Assembly: GCA_024336345.1 (NCBI GenBank)
Contig: JANFOG010000006.1
Span: 992,001 to 1,056,000, forward strand
DNA from: Mariannaea sp. PMI_226
Lineage: Eukaryota > Ascomycota > Sordariomycetes > Hypocreales > Nectriaceae
Direction of reading: 5' to 3'
Length of the DNA: 64,000 nt
The notes under the pieces were generated by a model. That model had not been told where the DNA came from and made no database searches. It saw nothing but the letters and a program-made list of their open reading frames with translations. The position numbers and the translations under genes were made by a program. Below are positions 1-13,996 of the stretch, one piece after another. Position 1 is the stretch's first letter. Each line of letters opens with the position of its first letter.

Positions 1-281
1 CGTCGGACCCGGAAGTGGAGGCTGATCCGCCACACTGTGTGCCAGAGGTAACTAAGCAAAAGTGGGATGTGGAAACCATCCGTGGAAATAAATAAGGTAC
101 ATAGTTACAACAGATTACGCAGTACGTACATACCTTACCTTACCCTACCTGCCAGACCAAGTAGGGTCTGCCTTCCACCTTGCCTATACAGGGTACGTAC
201 TCCATAATTAGCAGTTATAATGGATGGTAAGTAAAATTATTGCTGTTCTTTCAACCTATCAAACACCCTACGTAACCGTAA

Positions 282-307
282 CTACCTACCCAACCTACCT
301 ACCTACC
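282..307. repeat. ACCT tetranucleotide repeat
   Basis: Imperfect tandem ACCT units (acctaccta type) are read directly. The same motif or its complement recurs in other intergenic parts of the window. Confidence 0.7.
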
Positions 308-354
308 CGGCTTCCTTAGGAATATTGTACAATGAGTATAAGGCACGTCTTGAG

Positions 355-426
355 ATAGAAATAGAGAGATAGAAATAGAGAGAGAGGGATATCGAGAAGG
401 GGGGGTATAGAGAGAGAGAGAGAGAA
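355..426. repeat. GA-rich microsatellite
   Basis: Runs of GAGA and ATAGAGA with a short G-run in the middle are read directly. It lies in non-coding DNA. Confidence 0.75.
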
Positions 427-1205
427 CTGTGATTCCTAAAATAACGGTAATGGCGATGGTAACGGTGGTATATTTAGCAGCTGCGCAGTGTGCCCCCCCG
501 CATCCGCCCGTCCATTGATTCATCCAGCCCCTTTCTTTCCCTGATTTTTCTCCGTCGCGATCTGAATCACTCTCCTTCAAGCTGGTACAGATTGGGGTTT
601 TTTTCTTTTTTTGGAGGGAGGGGGGCGAACTGAGAACAACAGTCTGCTGGAACTGCACTGCGTCGGCATACACCACGATAGTACGTCCCAATACATACTA
701 TGTAGTGCCACGGCAGTAAAAACGCGACCTATATTTCAGCCCGCCCGCAACGCTAGCTGCCTTACTTACCTGGTTAGTTACCAGCCGTACCTGAGTTTGT
801 TAAATTACCGCGCGTGACTTAATAATACGTATAGTTATAGTTAAGGTAGCCACCACCGTTGAAGAAGAAAGAAGAAGACGAAAACAAGCGCGTCGCAATG
901 TTTATGTTCTTTGTTCATTGCGTGCCTTGATCTACTCCATACTTATAGTGAATAGGATCAATCAACCAGGTAGGTACGTGGGGGGGATGTGGAAGTGACC
1001 TGCCAAGCCCGCGATGTCAGATTGTACGTAGCGCCCAATAAGTAGTTACAGCAGACTTCACTGTCACTGGAAATTCCTACTGTTATCGTTACCATAAGCG
1101 TCATCCCCTCATCCCGTCATACCAATTCCCTTTCCGCATTCGTATTTTGGAGGCTTCCGATCTAGGGGAGGGGGGAGAGGAGAGAGGGGACGAGAGAAGG
1201 GGTTA

Positions 1206-1219
1206 AAAAAAAAAAAAAA
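1206..1219. repeat. Poly-A run
   Basis: Fourteen consecutive A bases in non-coding DNA. Confidence 0.7.
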
Positions 1220-3071
1220 TCATTTTCTTGGTTCCATGCAATCGAATTATTTACCCCTCGTCTCCCAATTCCTGGGTGACACCCAATACGCCAGGGATCA
1301 GGGGGCAGGAGGGCGCACCCCGGGATTGGCCACGCCGATTTCCCAATCCGCTGAGTCGGGTGCTGGGTCGCTGGTTGCGGATCAGGGAACCGGGCAGACA
1401 AGTCAGGACGACCAGGGGTCAGGGGGGGAGAAATGCGACGAAGTTCTACTGCGAGTGATTACTGCCACATATGTACATATGTACATCTGTGCGTCAGCCT
1501 GTCAATCACGTTGCAAAATAGGACTTTTATTTACGTGTTATTTTTTTTAAAAAGTCCAGTGTAACTCATCGCACACGTACACGATAGGAGACATTTTTTC
1601 TCTGTTTTCTTCATACCTACCCGTACCCGACCCTTCAGACTAAGGTCGGGTACCTACCTGCCATATGTAGTACCTATTCTATTGCCAACACTATCTGCGT
1701 TTTTAAATTCGGTACTGCGCAATCTGCACCTATTGGGGTACTAAAAGTAAGCTCGCAAATGAAAACGCCAACATTCCGTTGGGTACAGTATGGAGCACTG
1801 TACGTATGACATAATCGCCACGTGCGGGCCTCTCACCCTCAGGCACAGCCGAGACAAAGATGTGTGCCACCATTGATGTTGCAACTTTCTTTCCCCATGC
1901 CTGGAGTAGACTAATTTATCCCTATGCACAGGTAGGTAGGGGACCTGGGTAATTGGGTACGGCCTTGGTTTGTCAGCCCGGACTGAAGGGCTCAACCAAG
2001 AAAAGAAAAACACTGGTTCACGGTATCTCGGAGCTTCTGAGGATGAAGCTTCATGCATTACCATGTACCATTCAATTAATGGCTTTTCTTGCTTATTTCC
2101 CGCCATATAATGTACTGTATACTGTCATTGCGCATCCCCTTTTCCCCCCTTCAGCTTGGAGACTTATACGGAGCAGTGGTCCATTTCCATCCGAACATGC
2201 CGTCCAGCCATTTACCCGTTGGGGTGGACGAGGGTACCCCGGGCCAAATATACATAGTACAATGGTACTTTTGTCCATTGCTTGGCCCCAGCTTTGCTCT
2301 GCCGCTTATAAGGTAGCTGTTCTGCTTCAGTGATCCAACATGCATTTAGTCCGGGTCCATAGTGTATTTATTAATTCGCTATGTTGGTCGCGTGCTCACA
2401 TTCTTTCCATAAATAAGCTGTCCACGATGCCAAAGAACAAGAGAAAAAAAACCATTGTGGCATTGGCAATTACAGTCTAAACCCAGAAATTGGGAAATAT
2501 CAGCGGTTTCAATGACGTCTCAGACGCTCACTCCCCGTCTTCTGACCTTTTTGTGTGCGCCACTCATGAAACCTTCTCGGCACGATATAACGCCAAACTA
2601 CCCAATGCGCCTGAGCTATGATATTTTTTACCCTGTAATGCCAATTGCATTTGCTCTTAAACGAGAGAGTCCGTGTTGACCATGCTGGCGCTTGGCGATT
2701 TGTGATAAGATGCCGAGACGCAACTACTGGAGTCTAATTTCGGTCACACAACTTGGCAACCTCTGCAGAAGCAAAACTTCAAAACTGCTTGGCATAGGGG
2801 CCACTTAACATAGACGTCTACGTGATATCGAGTTGAGATAATGGTCAACATAATTCATGAGTAAAGTAGCGTAAAACTCCGAAATGGAATACTACAAACT
2901 AACAAATGGCAGTTCTAGTTTTTATATGGAACAGCATATCCCGTTCATGTACAAAACCAAAAGACTTCATAACAATCTCCCTCTCTGAACCATCTTCCCT
3001 ACTTCATGTTTTTTCCCTACTTCATTCCATCTTAACGTTCAGTGCGGCGCCAATGGGTATTGTGTGAATCC

Positions 3072-4889
3072 TTAAACATAAGCCAATGTGTTATCATGGC
3101 GAATTCTTCCAAAAACTCCAAGATGTGCTTCTCCCCCCACGACGCAAGGTCCTCTTACCACGATCTAAACAACCAATTAGTTTCTCTTGTCTCGAAAAAA
3201 GTCGCTATTTTCCTTGGGGGTGAACTGACCTTTCCCTCGGTGTTATCGTCAGTAGTTTTGTGAGAGTCTGAGTCCTTCAGGAGCATCTCCACGCTTGTTA
3301 CAGGAGCACCAAAGTGGCCATTGCCATCCTCGCAGAGACGATAGTCATAGAAGGCAGTCTGGGTGATGGCTCCTGCGACCTTGGCGGCGGTCAGAGCGTA
3401 CACAACCCTTGCGCCGGTAAAGACGCGAAGATCGGAGAGAACGTTAGCTGAGAGGTGAGGAGTATCGGTGCCGGCTCGCTCAGCAGTGAAGATAAGACGA
3501 AGCTTTCCAGGGGTGGTGCCAATAGCTGGGCCAGCAGGAGCAAACGCAGATAGAGGATTTGAGGCAGAAAGGATGCCCTCCTGAGTAAGGGAGCGAGTTG
3601 AAATGGCATGGGCGGCCTTGGCCAGAGGAGACGAAAGCTTGGAGGCAGATTCAGCGTGCGAAGCAAGGAGGGTCTGAGGGCTAGCAACGATAATGGTCGG
3701 GGCGACCCCTTGAGTGGCCAGGATAAGATCGGGAGACTGGCCAGCGACAGAGTTCAGCGCAACTGACGCATTCGAGTATAGGGCAGCGAGAGTGAGGACC
3801 AGAGTGTAGACGTTGGCGAGGGAATCGGCGGGGAGGAACAAGTCAGACGGGTTCATGCGTTGCTTGGCGGGAATATTCGCGAGCTGGCCAGAAATAGCAG
3901 ACACCAGGTTCGCCTGGGTTAAGCGAACCATCTCTTCTACCTGACCAGGCTTACCTTGCCAGAAAGTCACAACATCCATGGGAGAGCGCTCGGGGTCAGA
4001 GGCGGGCAGCTCTTTGCCTGCCTCCACGGGCGCATCTCGGACGATATCTTGCCAGGTCGCAACATTGATGCTGCTGCCAGTGCCCTCGGGAATTTCGTTC
4101 CAGTCCATATGATTGCTGCCCTCATCGGTGACCCAGACGAGCTGGCGGAGAGATGGATAAGCCGAGACGACGGCATCAAACGGGAATGCGCCGGGAGCGG
4201 TTACGAGAGTATCGACAGCAGAACGGCGAAGCATGGAGACAAGCTCTTCGTTGGAGACATTGAAAGGGATTAAAACCGTGGTCAAGTTGGGGTAGAAGCT
4301 GCAGGCGAAAAGAGTGGCCAGGAGCTCAATCGAATTGGGGAGGTAGATAGCGACTCGGATGCCACCCTGATCAGCAATGTGTTGTCCGATGAGATTGATT
4401 TGTCGAGTGATATCGTCTGCATTCACGTTAGCTTCGCCCGACAGCACCGCTACCCAAGCTATGTGGAGATTGAGCTCTTGTCATACCAAGCTTGTGATCA
4501 ACGACGTTTTGCTTGCCAAGCACAGTCAAGATCCTGCCCTTGCCGCCTTCATCATTGCCCTTCACGACCTTGCGCCAAATATCTCGAAGATCGCCATCAC
4601 GACCACGGGACCATTTCGAGGCACCCTCGTCCTTGACGTTCAGACCAGTATTGAGGGGCATCCCGTGGGGGGAGGCCTGGGATCGGTAGACGGGAGACTC
4701 TCCCTCATTCCGAACGGGGGACGGGACAGCCTGACGGGCTAGGAGCATGGGATGCACATCGGGCTCACGGTTGATGAGGACTCGGTAGGAAACGAGAGCG
4801 AGGAGCACCGTCACCAACGCGGTAGAGTATGGATTCCACTGGCCGACGAGGCTGGTGATGGCCTCGTCGAGGGTGTCGATGAAACCCAT
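3072..4889 (-). CDS. Membrane-anchored degenerate AMP-binding (acyl-CoA synthetase-like) protein
   Basis: Spliced model with three exons: 4889-4487, 4416-3230 and 3164-3072, giving 560 aa. Intron 1 (70 nt) starts GTATGA, has a GCTAAC branch site and ends TGCAG. Intron 2 (65 nt) starts GTCAGT and ends TTTAG. Both restore one frame. Residues about 21-39 form one hydrophobic segment, which suggests an N-terminal membrane anchor. The body follows the ANL adenylate-forming fold: a phosphate-loop position near residues 282-300, an A5-like region followed by HFGAP as in long-chain acyl-CoA synthetases, and a closing stretch around VVRGPCVVGG. The Ser/Thr/Gly-rich ATP loop is replaced by FWQGKPGQ, and the protein stops at the A8 hinge (GRIRHDN), so the C-terminal lid with its catalytic lysine is absent. 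I infer a non-catalytic or strongly altered paralogue. The family call is fairly sure and the function unknown. Confidence 0.8.
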
Positions 4890-7234
4890 CGTCGGCTTAA
4901 ATTCCGTGGAGGGCGCCAACGGGTAACAATGGTTTTCGCGTGACAGAAACCGGACACCAGCGAGGATGAAATGAGGTAAGAGAGGACACGACAAAAACAC
5001 GTAAGAGTATTTCACTCGTTCGTGGTTGTGTGAACCACCAAGAAACGCCACCACAAAAAAACAGACTGGGACGGAAAATAGCAAGAAAAAAATAATGAAA
5101 AGTAAAGGTAGAGCACAAGCTTTCAAGGATGCCGAGTGGCGTGTAGAAAGCTGGACGTGGGCTACCTCGGACTGTAGCTACTAAGGTCGGGTAGTTGTGT
5201 CTGGAGCGAGGTTTGGTGCGGGGGCGAAGCGCCAACGGACCAAAAAGTGGCCACGGCAGCTCTGTGGGGGGGAGGGATGAGGAGGAGGGATGAGGAGTTG
5301 ATGAGGAGGGGGAGGAGGAGGAGGAGGAGGAGGAGGAGAGTACTATGTAGAACAAAGAAGAGGAGCAGGGCGGGTCTATGAACTGCCACAATAGTCGCCA
5401 AGCGGAACCTAGGATCGGTGCGCGGGATGCCTCACAAAATATTGAGTTACCTTACCCGTCGTTGATTTGATAAGGTAAACAACCCAAGTTACATGATATG
5501 GCGCCTGGCTGAGCACTGCATCAGTCTTTGTATTCACAACACACGCAATATCATAAGCATTGATGATTGGTATTGCAGATTCACCAATCCAGCAAGCCCC
5601 CCCGCTTTACTTTGCTACTTCATCTCGCTCTATATCTCTGAAGTGTGCTGCTGTTGGTTGAATGTTTACTGATGTTTTTTTCAGCACCAACGGCTTTTAC
5701 AGGAAAAACCAGGAAGAACCAATGCTGAAAACTTCGCTTGCAGCTCCTCCAGAAGGTAACTAGATACCTACCTATGTAGTCCAACGTATGTGCTGCTTCG
5801 TAAAGGACAGGCACAGGCACAGGCATTGGTTCTGGCACTGACGGTGATACCGACAGGCCAAAAAGTCATACCAAATCTCCACGCTACTTTTCCTGCAATG
5901 CATTGTTGGCAGTCGTGTTGTCACCCAGCTGAACGAACGGATCATCCTCGTGAAGAAAGGCGCAGCACAGTGACGCTGCAGTTGCAGCAAGGGCCGAAGT
6001 CCTGCGCCCAAGCCACCAGATGTCAACGGCGCCACACATCCCACCCCGCAGACGAAGACGCAAAGAATGTAACATGCGGCACAGCACCCTTGTTCTCACC
6101 GTCGATGATATTTTATTTTCAGGGTACTGTGAAAAGGGCTCTTGAGCTCCAGTTGAACACCAAAAAAAATTGAACCCAAAGCTCAATGGGAGGAGAGGGG
6201 TGGTCAATGGCCCAGTCCAACCAACTTAGTGTAAAGCGTGCATGACACACTCGCAAACACAAGACATCACGGAAGGCGAAGGGAAAATAACTTTAACGTG
6301 CAACTACTGCTTTATTTTTTTGCTCAGGACTCCTCAGTCCAGTCTGGTTATCTGTCTACCACGGGAACTGAGTCCATTCACCACGTCCCATTTTCGTGGA
6401 ATGGTCCCCCGTCAATCAGAAGCCTCGTGACTCGGCGGCCTTCTCGGCCAAGTCTAAGCCTTCGTCAATATTTTCCATGTCCCAATGTCCTGCCAAAGAG
6501 CAAGAGCTTTGTGTTCCATGCCGTGCCGCCCAAACCAAAAATCCATAACCTGTGGCGTCGCGCGGCCGCGCTCGTGCTCCCCGGTTCGTGTAAAAAACAG
6601 AAAAACCCGTTCTGTTGACCATCCTCCATGTTCCTAGCCTTCTTCATCGCCCTCCCAGCAGTCTCCCCAATTCCCATGCGGGGGACTACCGGGCGATTTC
6701 GTGTGACCAGAGAACCGAGAAATCCACTTTTGTCTATGTCTGCACGGCGATAGCATGACCCTCTATCATGAATGCGAAAAAATGCCCTCGGAGTTGGGGG
6801 AACCCTTGGTAGACTGCAGAAAACATAATTCGTGATGCGTTCCCAAGATCTAGTAAGTAGATCCATTAAACACCACGTTCTGCTATCGTCTTCCTGTTCC
6901 CCAAATATCGATCTAAGGGTATCAAGCGAGGACTGTGCCGAAATCAAAAGAAACGCAATCTATCACATGCTTCGTGAATGCCCTGGGACCGAATGTACTG
7001 CTTCGTGCCAGTCGTGCAAGAGGCATTCGTCCATATCCGCAGGTCATGATGCCGCCGTGTCGTCCAAATTCAGAGCTGTGCGTCCGGAATACTGTTGTAA
7101 TCAATGCATAAAATGAAAAAAAAAAGAGAAAAAGGTCGAAACCACAAAGTGAGGGATGCTGTTGCTAGGCCTTTGCCTTATAGCATCTGATAACACACTG
7201 GACTCAGCGTGTTGCTTGGTTGATGGTGAATTGT
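4890..7234. other. Intergenic: 5' leader of AMP-binding gene, ded1 3' region
   Basis: The first few hundred bases are pyrimidine-rich on the minus strand and look like the leader and promoter of the AMP-binding gene. They include a GGA/TCC microsatellite. About 7080-7234 is the likely 3' UTR of ded1. Open frames around 5790-6947 on both strands have no recognisable domain and no convincing start or splice structure. Confidence 0.55.
5264..5340. repeat. GGA/TCC trinucleotide repeat
   Basis: A near-perfect GGA array occupies about 5311-5338, flanked by imperfect units. On the minus strand it is a TCC tract about 400 bp upstream of the AMP-binding gene's ATG, possibly within its promoter or leader. 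Confidence 0.75.
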
Positions 7235-9388
<2,154 letters not shown>

Positions 9389-12300
9389 GTTGAAGTTGGA
9401 AATCGAGACTCGAGTCGGTGGGTTGGAAGGGGAAACCAAGTCGTCAGGAATTTAAGAATGCGACGTGAATCAGTCGGACGAAAGTGATAATCACTCTCAG
9501 GAATCAACGAGAGTGAAAAGAAATGGAAACCCGTTCGAGACGAAACAGGAAACAAATGGTAGAGAAAAAGGAAAGTCGTGGAAGACCAGCGCTCCCAAAA
9601 AATTTCCCAGCAAGATTACTTTTCGTGCACAAACAAAGTCAGTGCTTGCAAGATCCTTCGAAGAACGCGCAGAACTTCAAAGGAAAGACCAAGGAAAAGT
9701 GAAGTGTCTTGGGATCAGACGAGGATGAAAGGGGGGATGGGGGTTTGTGAGGATGAAGGATGAGAGTGAGGGAGAAGGGTTGTTGTGGGAAGAAGAAAAG
9801 GGAACGGAGAGGTGAGAGGCAAAAGAAAGAGTGGGAAAAAATTGGTTCGAGTCTTGACAGAAGAGGTCTAGCGTTGCCTGCAGCCGGGTCAGAATTTTTG
9901 GGGGTCGCGCCTTCTGCGGTGAATGCGAGGGTGCATGAAGGCGGACCTTGAGGAAAAAAAAAACTGAGCGGGAGGGTGGGAGGAAGGAAAGAAGGGGTGA
10001 GCGAGGGGAGCCCGTGAGTGGGTGGAACCGGGGCCAAAGTAGCGATCAGGTACCCAATGGGCCACCGCCTGGAGCTGGGCGGTGACGTTTTGTGGGCTTT
10101 TCGTGGCCTTTTCAGTGGATGCTTTGTGGCGGACGGAGCCAGCGAAAGCCTCCGGTGCGCTGTCTGCACGCTTCTTTGGCAGATATCCTGACGTGGCTGG
10201 GCAGTGATGTGAGGCGCAGGCCGGCAGCGCGAGCGACGAGAGAGGGAGACGAGCGAGTGTGTGAAAGGGTGAAAGTGATGACGATGAGGCTTATATTACG
10301 ATAGAGAGTAGCCGTGTGCGATTTTCCCCGTACAAAATTTGAGCATATTCAGGTGCTTCTTCAATCGGTATGCGATGGGTTTCTGGAGGCCGTCAAGGCG
10401 CATGCTCAAGGTGCTCTGGTAGATGCATCGCTTCAATAATGTCGCCAGTTGTCAGGGCCTGAAACGCTCCGGGTTTGCAAGGGGAAGAGGCCCGTCTGAG
10501 TGAACCTTTGCTCAATTGGACTAGAAGAGCCTATTCCATTTATTCTAACGTTGTTCTTGGAATCCCATTACTCGTGCAGTGTGTGTAAATTTTCTTCGGC
10601 AAGCGAGTTCGCCTTGTCCTGGAATGAATGATGCCTCCTACGCCAGCGCTAGGCAGAGAGAAACGGGCTCGATTTAGGTCGCGGATGTAGGGGACAATCG
10701 AGCCAGGTACTTGAGAGGTACTTTCGCTCCTGGTGCCGGGCCCAAGGCTCTTACTCCCTGAGCCGGGTGCTAAGTAATCAGCAGATCTACACTGGCTGCA
10801 GCCTCTGTCGAGCTTAGTCTGTGCCGGGGTTGGTGAATGATTTAGATTTTATTGTACGTGCTCAGATGCTAGAGTCTACAGTAGGTAGAGCAGATACCCG
10901 GAGACATGAAGGTCAATAGAACGGGAACCTTCGACACGATGTACGCTACTTACATATAATACCCACCAAGGCAATTAGGGTAGATTGAATATACGATTCC
11001 GTAGCTGAACTGAATACAATAATTAGAGCCACAGGTTTCCGTAGAATTATCTGCTTGGTAAGGAGATGGCGAAATCTTCAAGGCTGAAGTCTCAACTTGT
11101 GACTCTGACTTCCTTGCCTCTCCTCACTCACAGCGTTGCTACCCTCGAAAAACCCTTCACTCACTTCGTGCTTTGGCTTTCGATCCTTTGGCTCTGCCGA
11201 ATGAAATTTAGAGGGTATTTGTATTCTATCCATAATTAAGTAAGACGGCAATTTCGTTCGCGGGTCGCATTGTCTCAGACTGCCTCATCGCGCGACTCGT
11301 GGTACTTGGTGCCCAGAGCGCCGGCAGGGATCCAAGACCAGGTCCGACACGGGAGTGCGCTCGATTGATGACGAAATCTCCGATAAGCGGGCGAACTTGC
11401 ACACGCATCGAGATGAACGAAATACCGCTCGGCTTCATGCCTTGTCCTTGCACCTGAAGTGACGACAAGGCTGTGATAGCGAAGAAAGAATGTGATTCTG
11501 GTTTGAATTTCAGTCTTGCTTGAGTGCCGTGCCATTTCCCTTCTCTGCGCCACAAAGTATTAATATCGTACCTGCAGCCTCCAAAAATACAATTTACCCC
11601 AACTTTTCATCACCTGATGGCTCGCAGATCACCACGCCCTGGTTTCGCCTCCCTTTGCCTGGCTGGAGTGCCTCGTTCGATTCTACAAATATGAGTCAGG
11701 CGCTTTGAGATTGAGAACCCATGACCTGAGCAACAGCAACCCAAGGCAACGCAGCGCATGTCGGGATACTCCATGGCACCACCCATACATGCGACCTTTC
11801 AGATCCTTCAAGTTGCGTTGATTGGCTCGGACGAATTTAAAAGGTACGACATACTCTGAAGTAAGGTCTCGAACGCAACCCCAAACACTCTGGCCTGAGT
11901 TCTGTTCAATTATATTGGCTATTTTTGACGCGAAAATCGCCTTGCTATCACAGCACTACAAACATACGTATTCTAGACAAAGGGAGAGTGGCGAGAAGTT
12001 TGCAGACCATAACTAAGTCGTGCCAGGGGGGTTGCAGTATCCTGCACTTGTTCCTGATTTGAGATAGCCATCCGGCTGCATATGTACCAGGCGAAGAGCC
12101 TACAGAGGAGCCTGCTTTCTGGAAGGCTAGATATCAGCACAGGTACCTAGACACCTCTACACGTACTCTGCTCATTCGTCAATAACCTTCGTCGCAATAT
12201 TTTGCTCAGTATGCGAGGTTGAGCCTGCCCTGATGTCGAAATGCTCTGATCTTCTGTACTACACCCTGTCATTTCAAATATCTCACTGTTGTCAAAGGCA

Positions 12301-12737
12301 ATTGGCAGAACTGATCGTGGAAACTTACACGCAAGTGTGGGCCAGACATCTGGTTGAGATGTACACCTGTATCACCTGTGCCATTTTGTCCAGCTCTCAT
12401 ATTTGCGCTGAACAAATATTTTGCATGAACGTATAGTCGGCCCGTGGCCGGATCCGACCCTCTGGGTCCTGGTCTCAAATAGCTATGCTGCAGGTACAGC
12501 ACTACCCTTCTAGGTATAGATGAAAGATTGGACCTAGAAATCTGACTGGCCATTGTTCTTGTCCGAAACCCATCTGTCCTATCAAAGAACGAAGAAGACC
12601 AACCTACTGCTTGATTACGTGGACAAGTTGGATCTGTGGAATAGTGCATGGAGGATATCGTCTTTATTGCGAGCGTTGGCCTCCAGCTCGTCTAATAGTA
12701 CAGAAACTCATGTTTGCCTCTATGCGCCATGCATGCC
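9389..12737. other. Intergenic: ded1 promoter/leader and pre1 3' flank
   Basis: From 9389 to about 10000 the plus strand is purine-rich, i.e. a CT-rich leader for ded1 on the minus strand. From about 10.3 to 12.7 kb I see no frame with coding character, no RNA gene and no repeat family. The final part should hold the pre1 3' UTR. Confidence 0.55.
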
Positions 12738-13596
12738 TCAAGCACTCTTCACTACCTTGTCATCATCAAACTCTATATCAATGATGCCATCGGCCTTGAC
12801 CGCCTTGACCACCATACCCTTGAAATCGATCGGTAACCGCCTCTTCAGCTCATCCGTGCACATGGTGAGGAGCTTGATGCCCTGTCCCAGAGTGATATCT
12901 GGGTGGTGGTGCTTGTCCAGGATTGACAAGCAGTAGTATCTGTGCAAGCGCCATTGTTAGTTGTGGATGATCGTGGATGATTGCACATTGATTGGGGAAA
13001 AGCAGGCTAGCCAGCTCCCAACAATGATCATAGGAGGGGGGGGAGCATACTGTGCGTATCCATGGGCCGCATAAGGGACCTCAGCAAGCGACGCTAGATA
13101 GTCCAGCCAGTAAAGCGAGGGCTTGCCAGTGATTGGGTCGACGCCGCCCATCAACAGGTTGACGTTATAGGGTTTGCGGGATCGCAAGCTCGAGGCGAGC
13201 TCCCCACGGACAAAGTGTGCCAGGCCAGAAGGCGACAGATCGGATTCATTGCGCATGGAATAGAGCTGGGCGTTTCGTTGGATGTACTCGGCGAATTGCA
13301 CTGAGAATATGTCAGGTGTCTGAGAGGAGGGGCAACGCATGTTCGTCGGTGAAGGATCAAGTACCTGTGTCACCAGCCTCGCCAGAGAAAGCCATCAACG
13401 TGTGCTTGTTGAGGGCTCTGGTTTTGTCGTCTGAGGCCTTGAGAATGGTAGCGCCTCGCATCGCAGCCTTGGAAGCTGCGATGATCGTAAAGTCCTTGCC
13501 TGAGATTCCCAACAGTACCTCCCTGTAGACAGTATTATTAGTGGATGTTGCAGTTTTAATTTGGAGTAGCAGCCGTGGTCCAAAGGAGCCTTACAT
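12738..13596 (-). CDS. pre1: 20S proteasome subunit beta-4 (Pre1/PSMB2 type)
   Basis: A non-catalytic beta subunit of the 20S core particle. Four exons: 13596-13595, 13522-13365, 13300-13051 and 12939-12738, giving 203 aa. The protein begins [12 protein letters not shown] and contains [36 protein letters not shown] and the C-terminal DFKGMVVK stretch, all diagnostic of beta-4. There is no propeptide or N-terminal catalytic threonine, as expected for this subunit. The first exon contributes only A and T of the start codon: the sequence reads AT|GTAAGG, and the 72-nt intron ends CTACAG followed by G, which completes ATG in frame with the conserved N-terminus. Later introns start GTACTT and GTATGC. 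The gene is divergent from rrp9. Confidence 0.93.
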
Positions 13597-13996
13597 GTTG
13601 GCAATACTATGTCTTTTAGTTGTGTATGTTGTGGTTGAAGTGCGTACAAGGAGGAATTAGGGTATTGATTTTGTTTCGTGGTTGGTCGTCAAGTCTGTTT
13701 GAAGGAAGGTCCAGCAACCTGGAAGCTCTCATTAGGCTGTAGCGCTGCGCGTCAACCACCTGGAGCTCCTGCTGCTCACACAGCAGATTGTGCCGCTCCT
13801 TACCGCCTGGCCCGGAAAAACCTGGCCCCAGACTCCAACCTTTGGATGGCGTTCATTGGCCAGAATTTTACGACGGATTTTCCGTGGTCCACTTGCCTTC
13901 AACTTTTTTTTCAGACAGTCCAGAGATTTATCACCAGCGGCGGGACGATTCAAAAGCTGGAGTGAGCAGGCTGCCTAACTTTGCGGCGTCACCACC
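13597..13996. promoter_or_regulatory. Divergent promoter region of pre1 and rrp9
   Basis: Four hundred bases separate the two divergent start codons, so both promoters must lie here. I see no clear TATA box and no proteasome control element (GGTGGCAAA type). Confidence 0.5.

Larger units (their letters stand above)
1..3071. other. Intergenic, no gene supported
   Basis: No open reading frame here has recognisable protein features or plausible splice partners. The stretch holds microsatellites (ACCT repeats, GA repeats, a poly-A run) and several GTACGTA/GGTACC-like palindromes common in ascomycete intergenic DNA. The last part (about 2900-3071) probably contains the 3' UTR of the minus-strand AMP-binding gene. 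Confidence 0.6.

Noticed and set aside
6465..6947. 160-codon minus-strand frame between the AMP-binding gene and ded1
   Set aside because: No domain and irregular composition; overlapping frames on both strands are of similar length, as expected by chance.
9639..10169. 176-codon minus-strand frame upstream of ded1
   Set aside because: Lies in the CT-rich ded1 leader and promoter; Ser/Pro/Leu composition without motifs.
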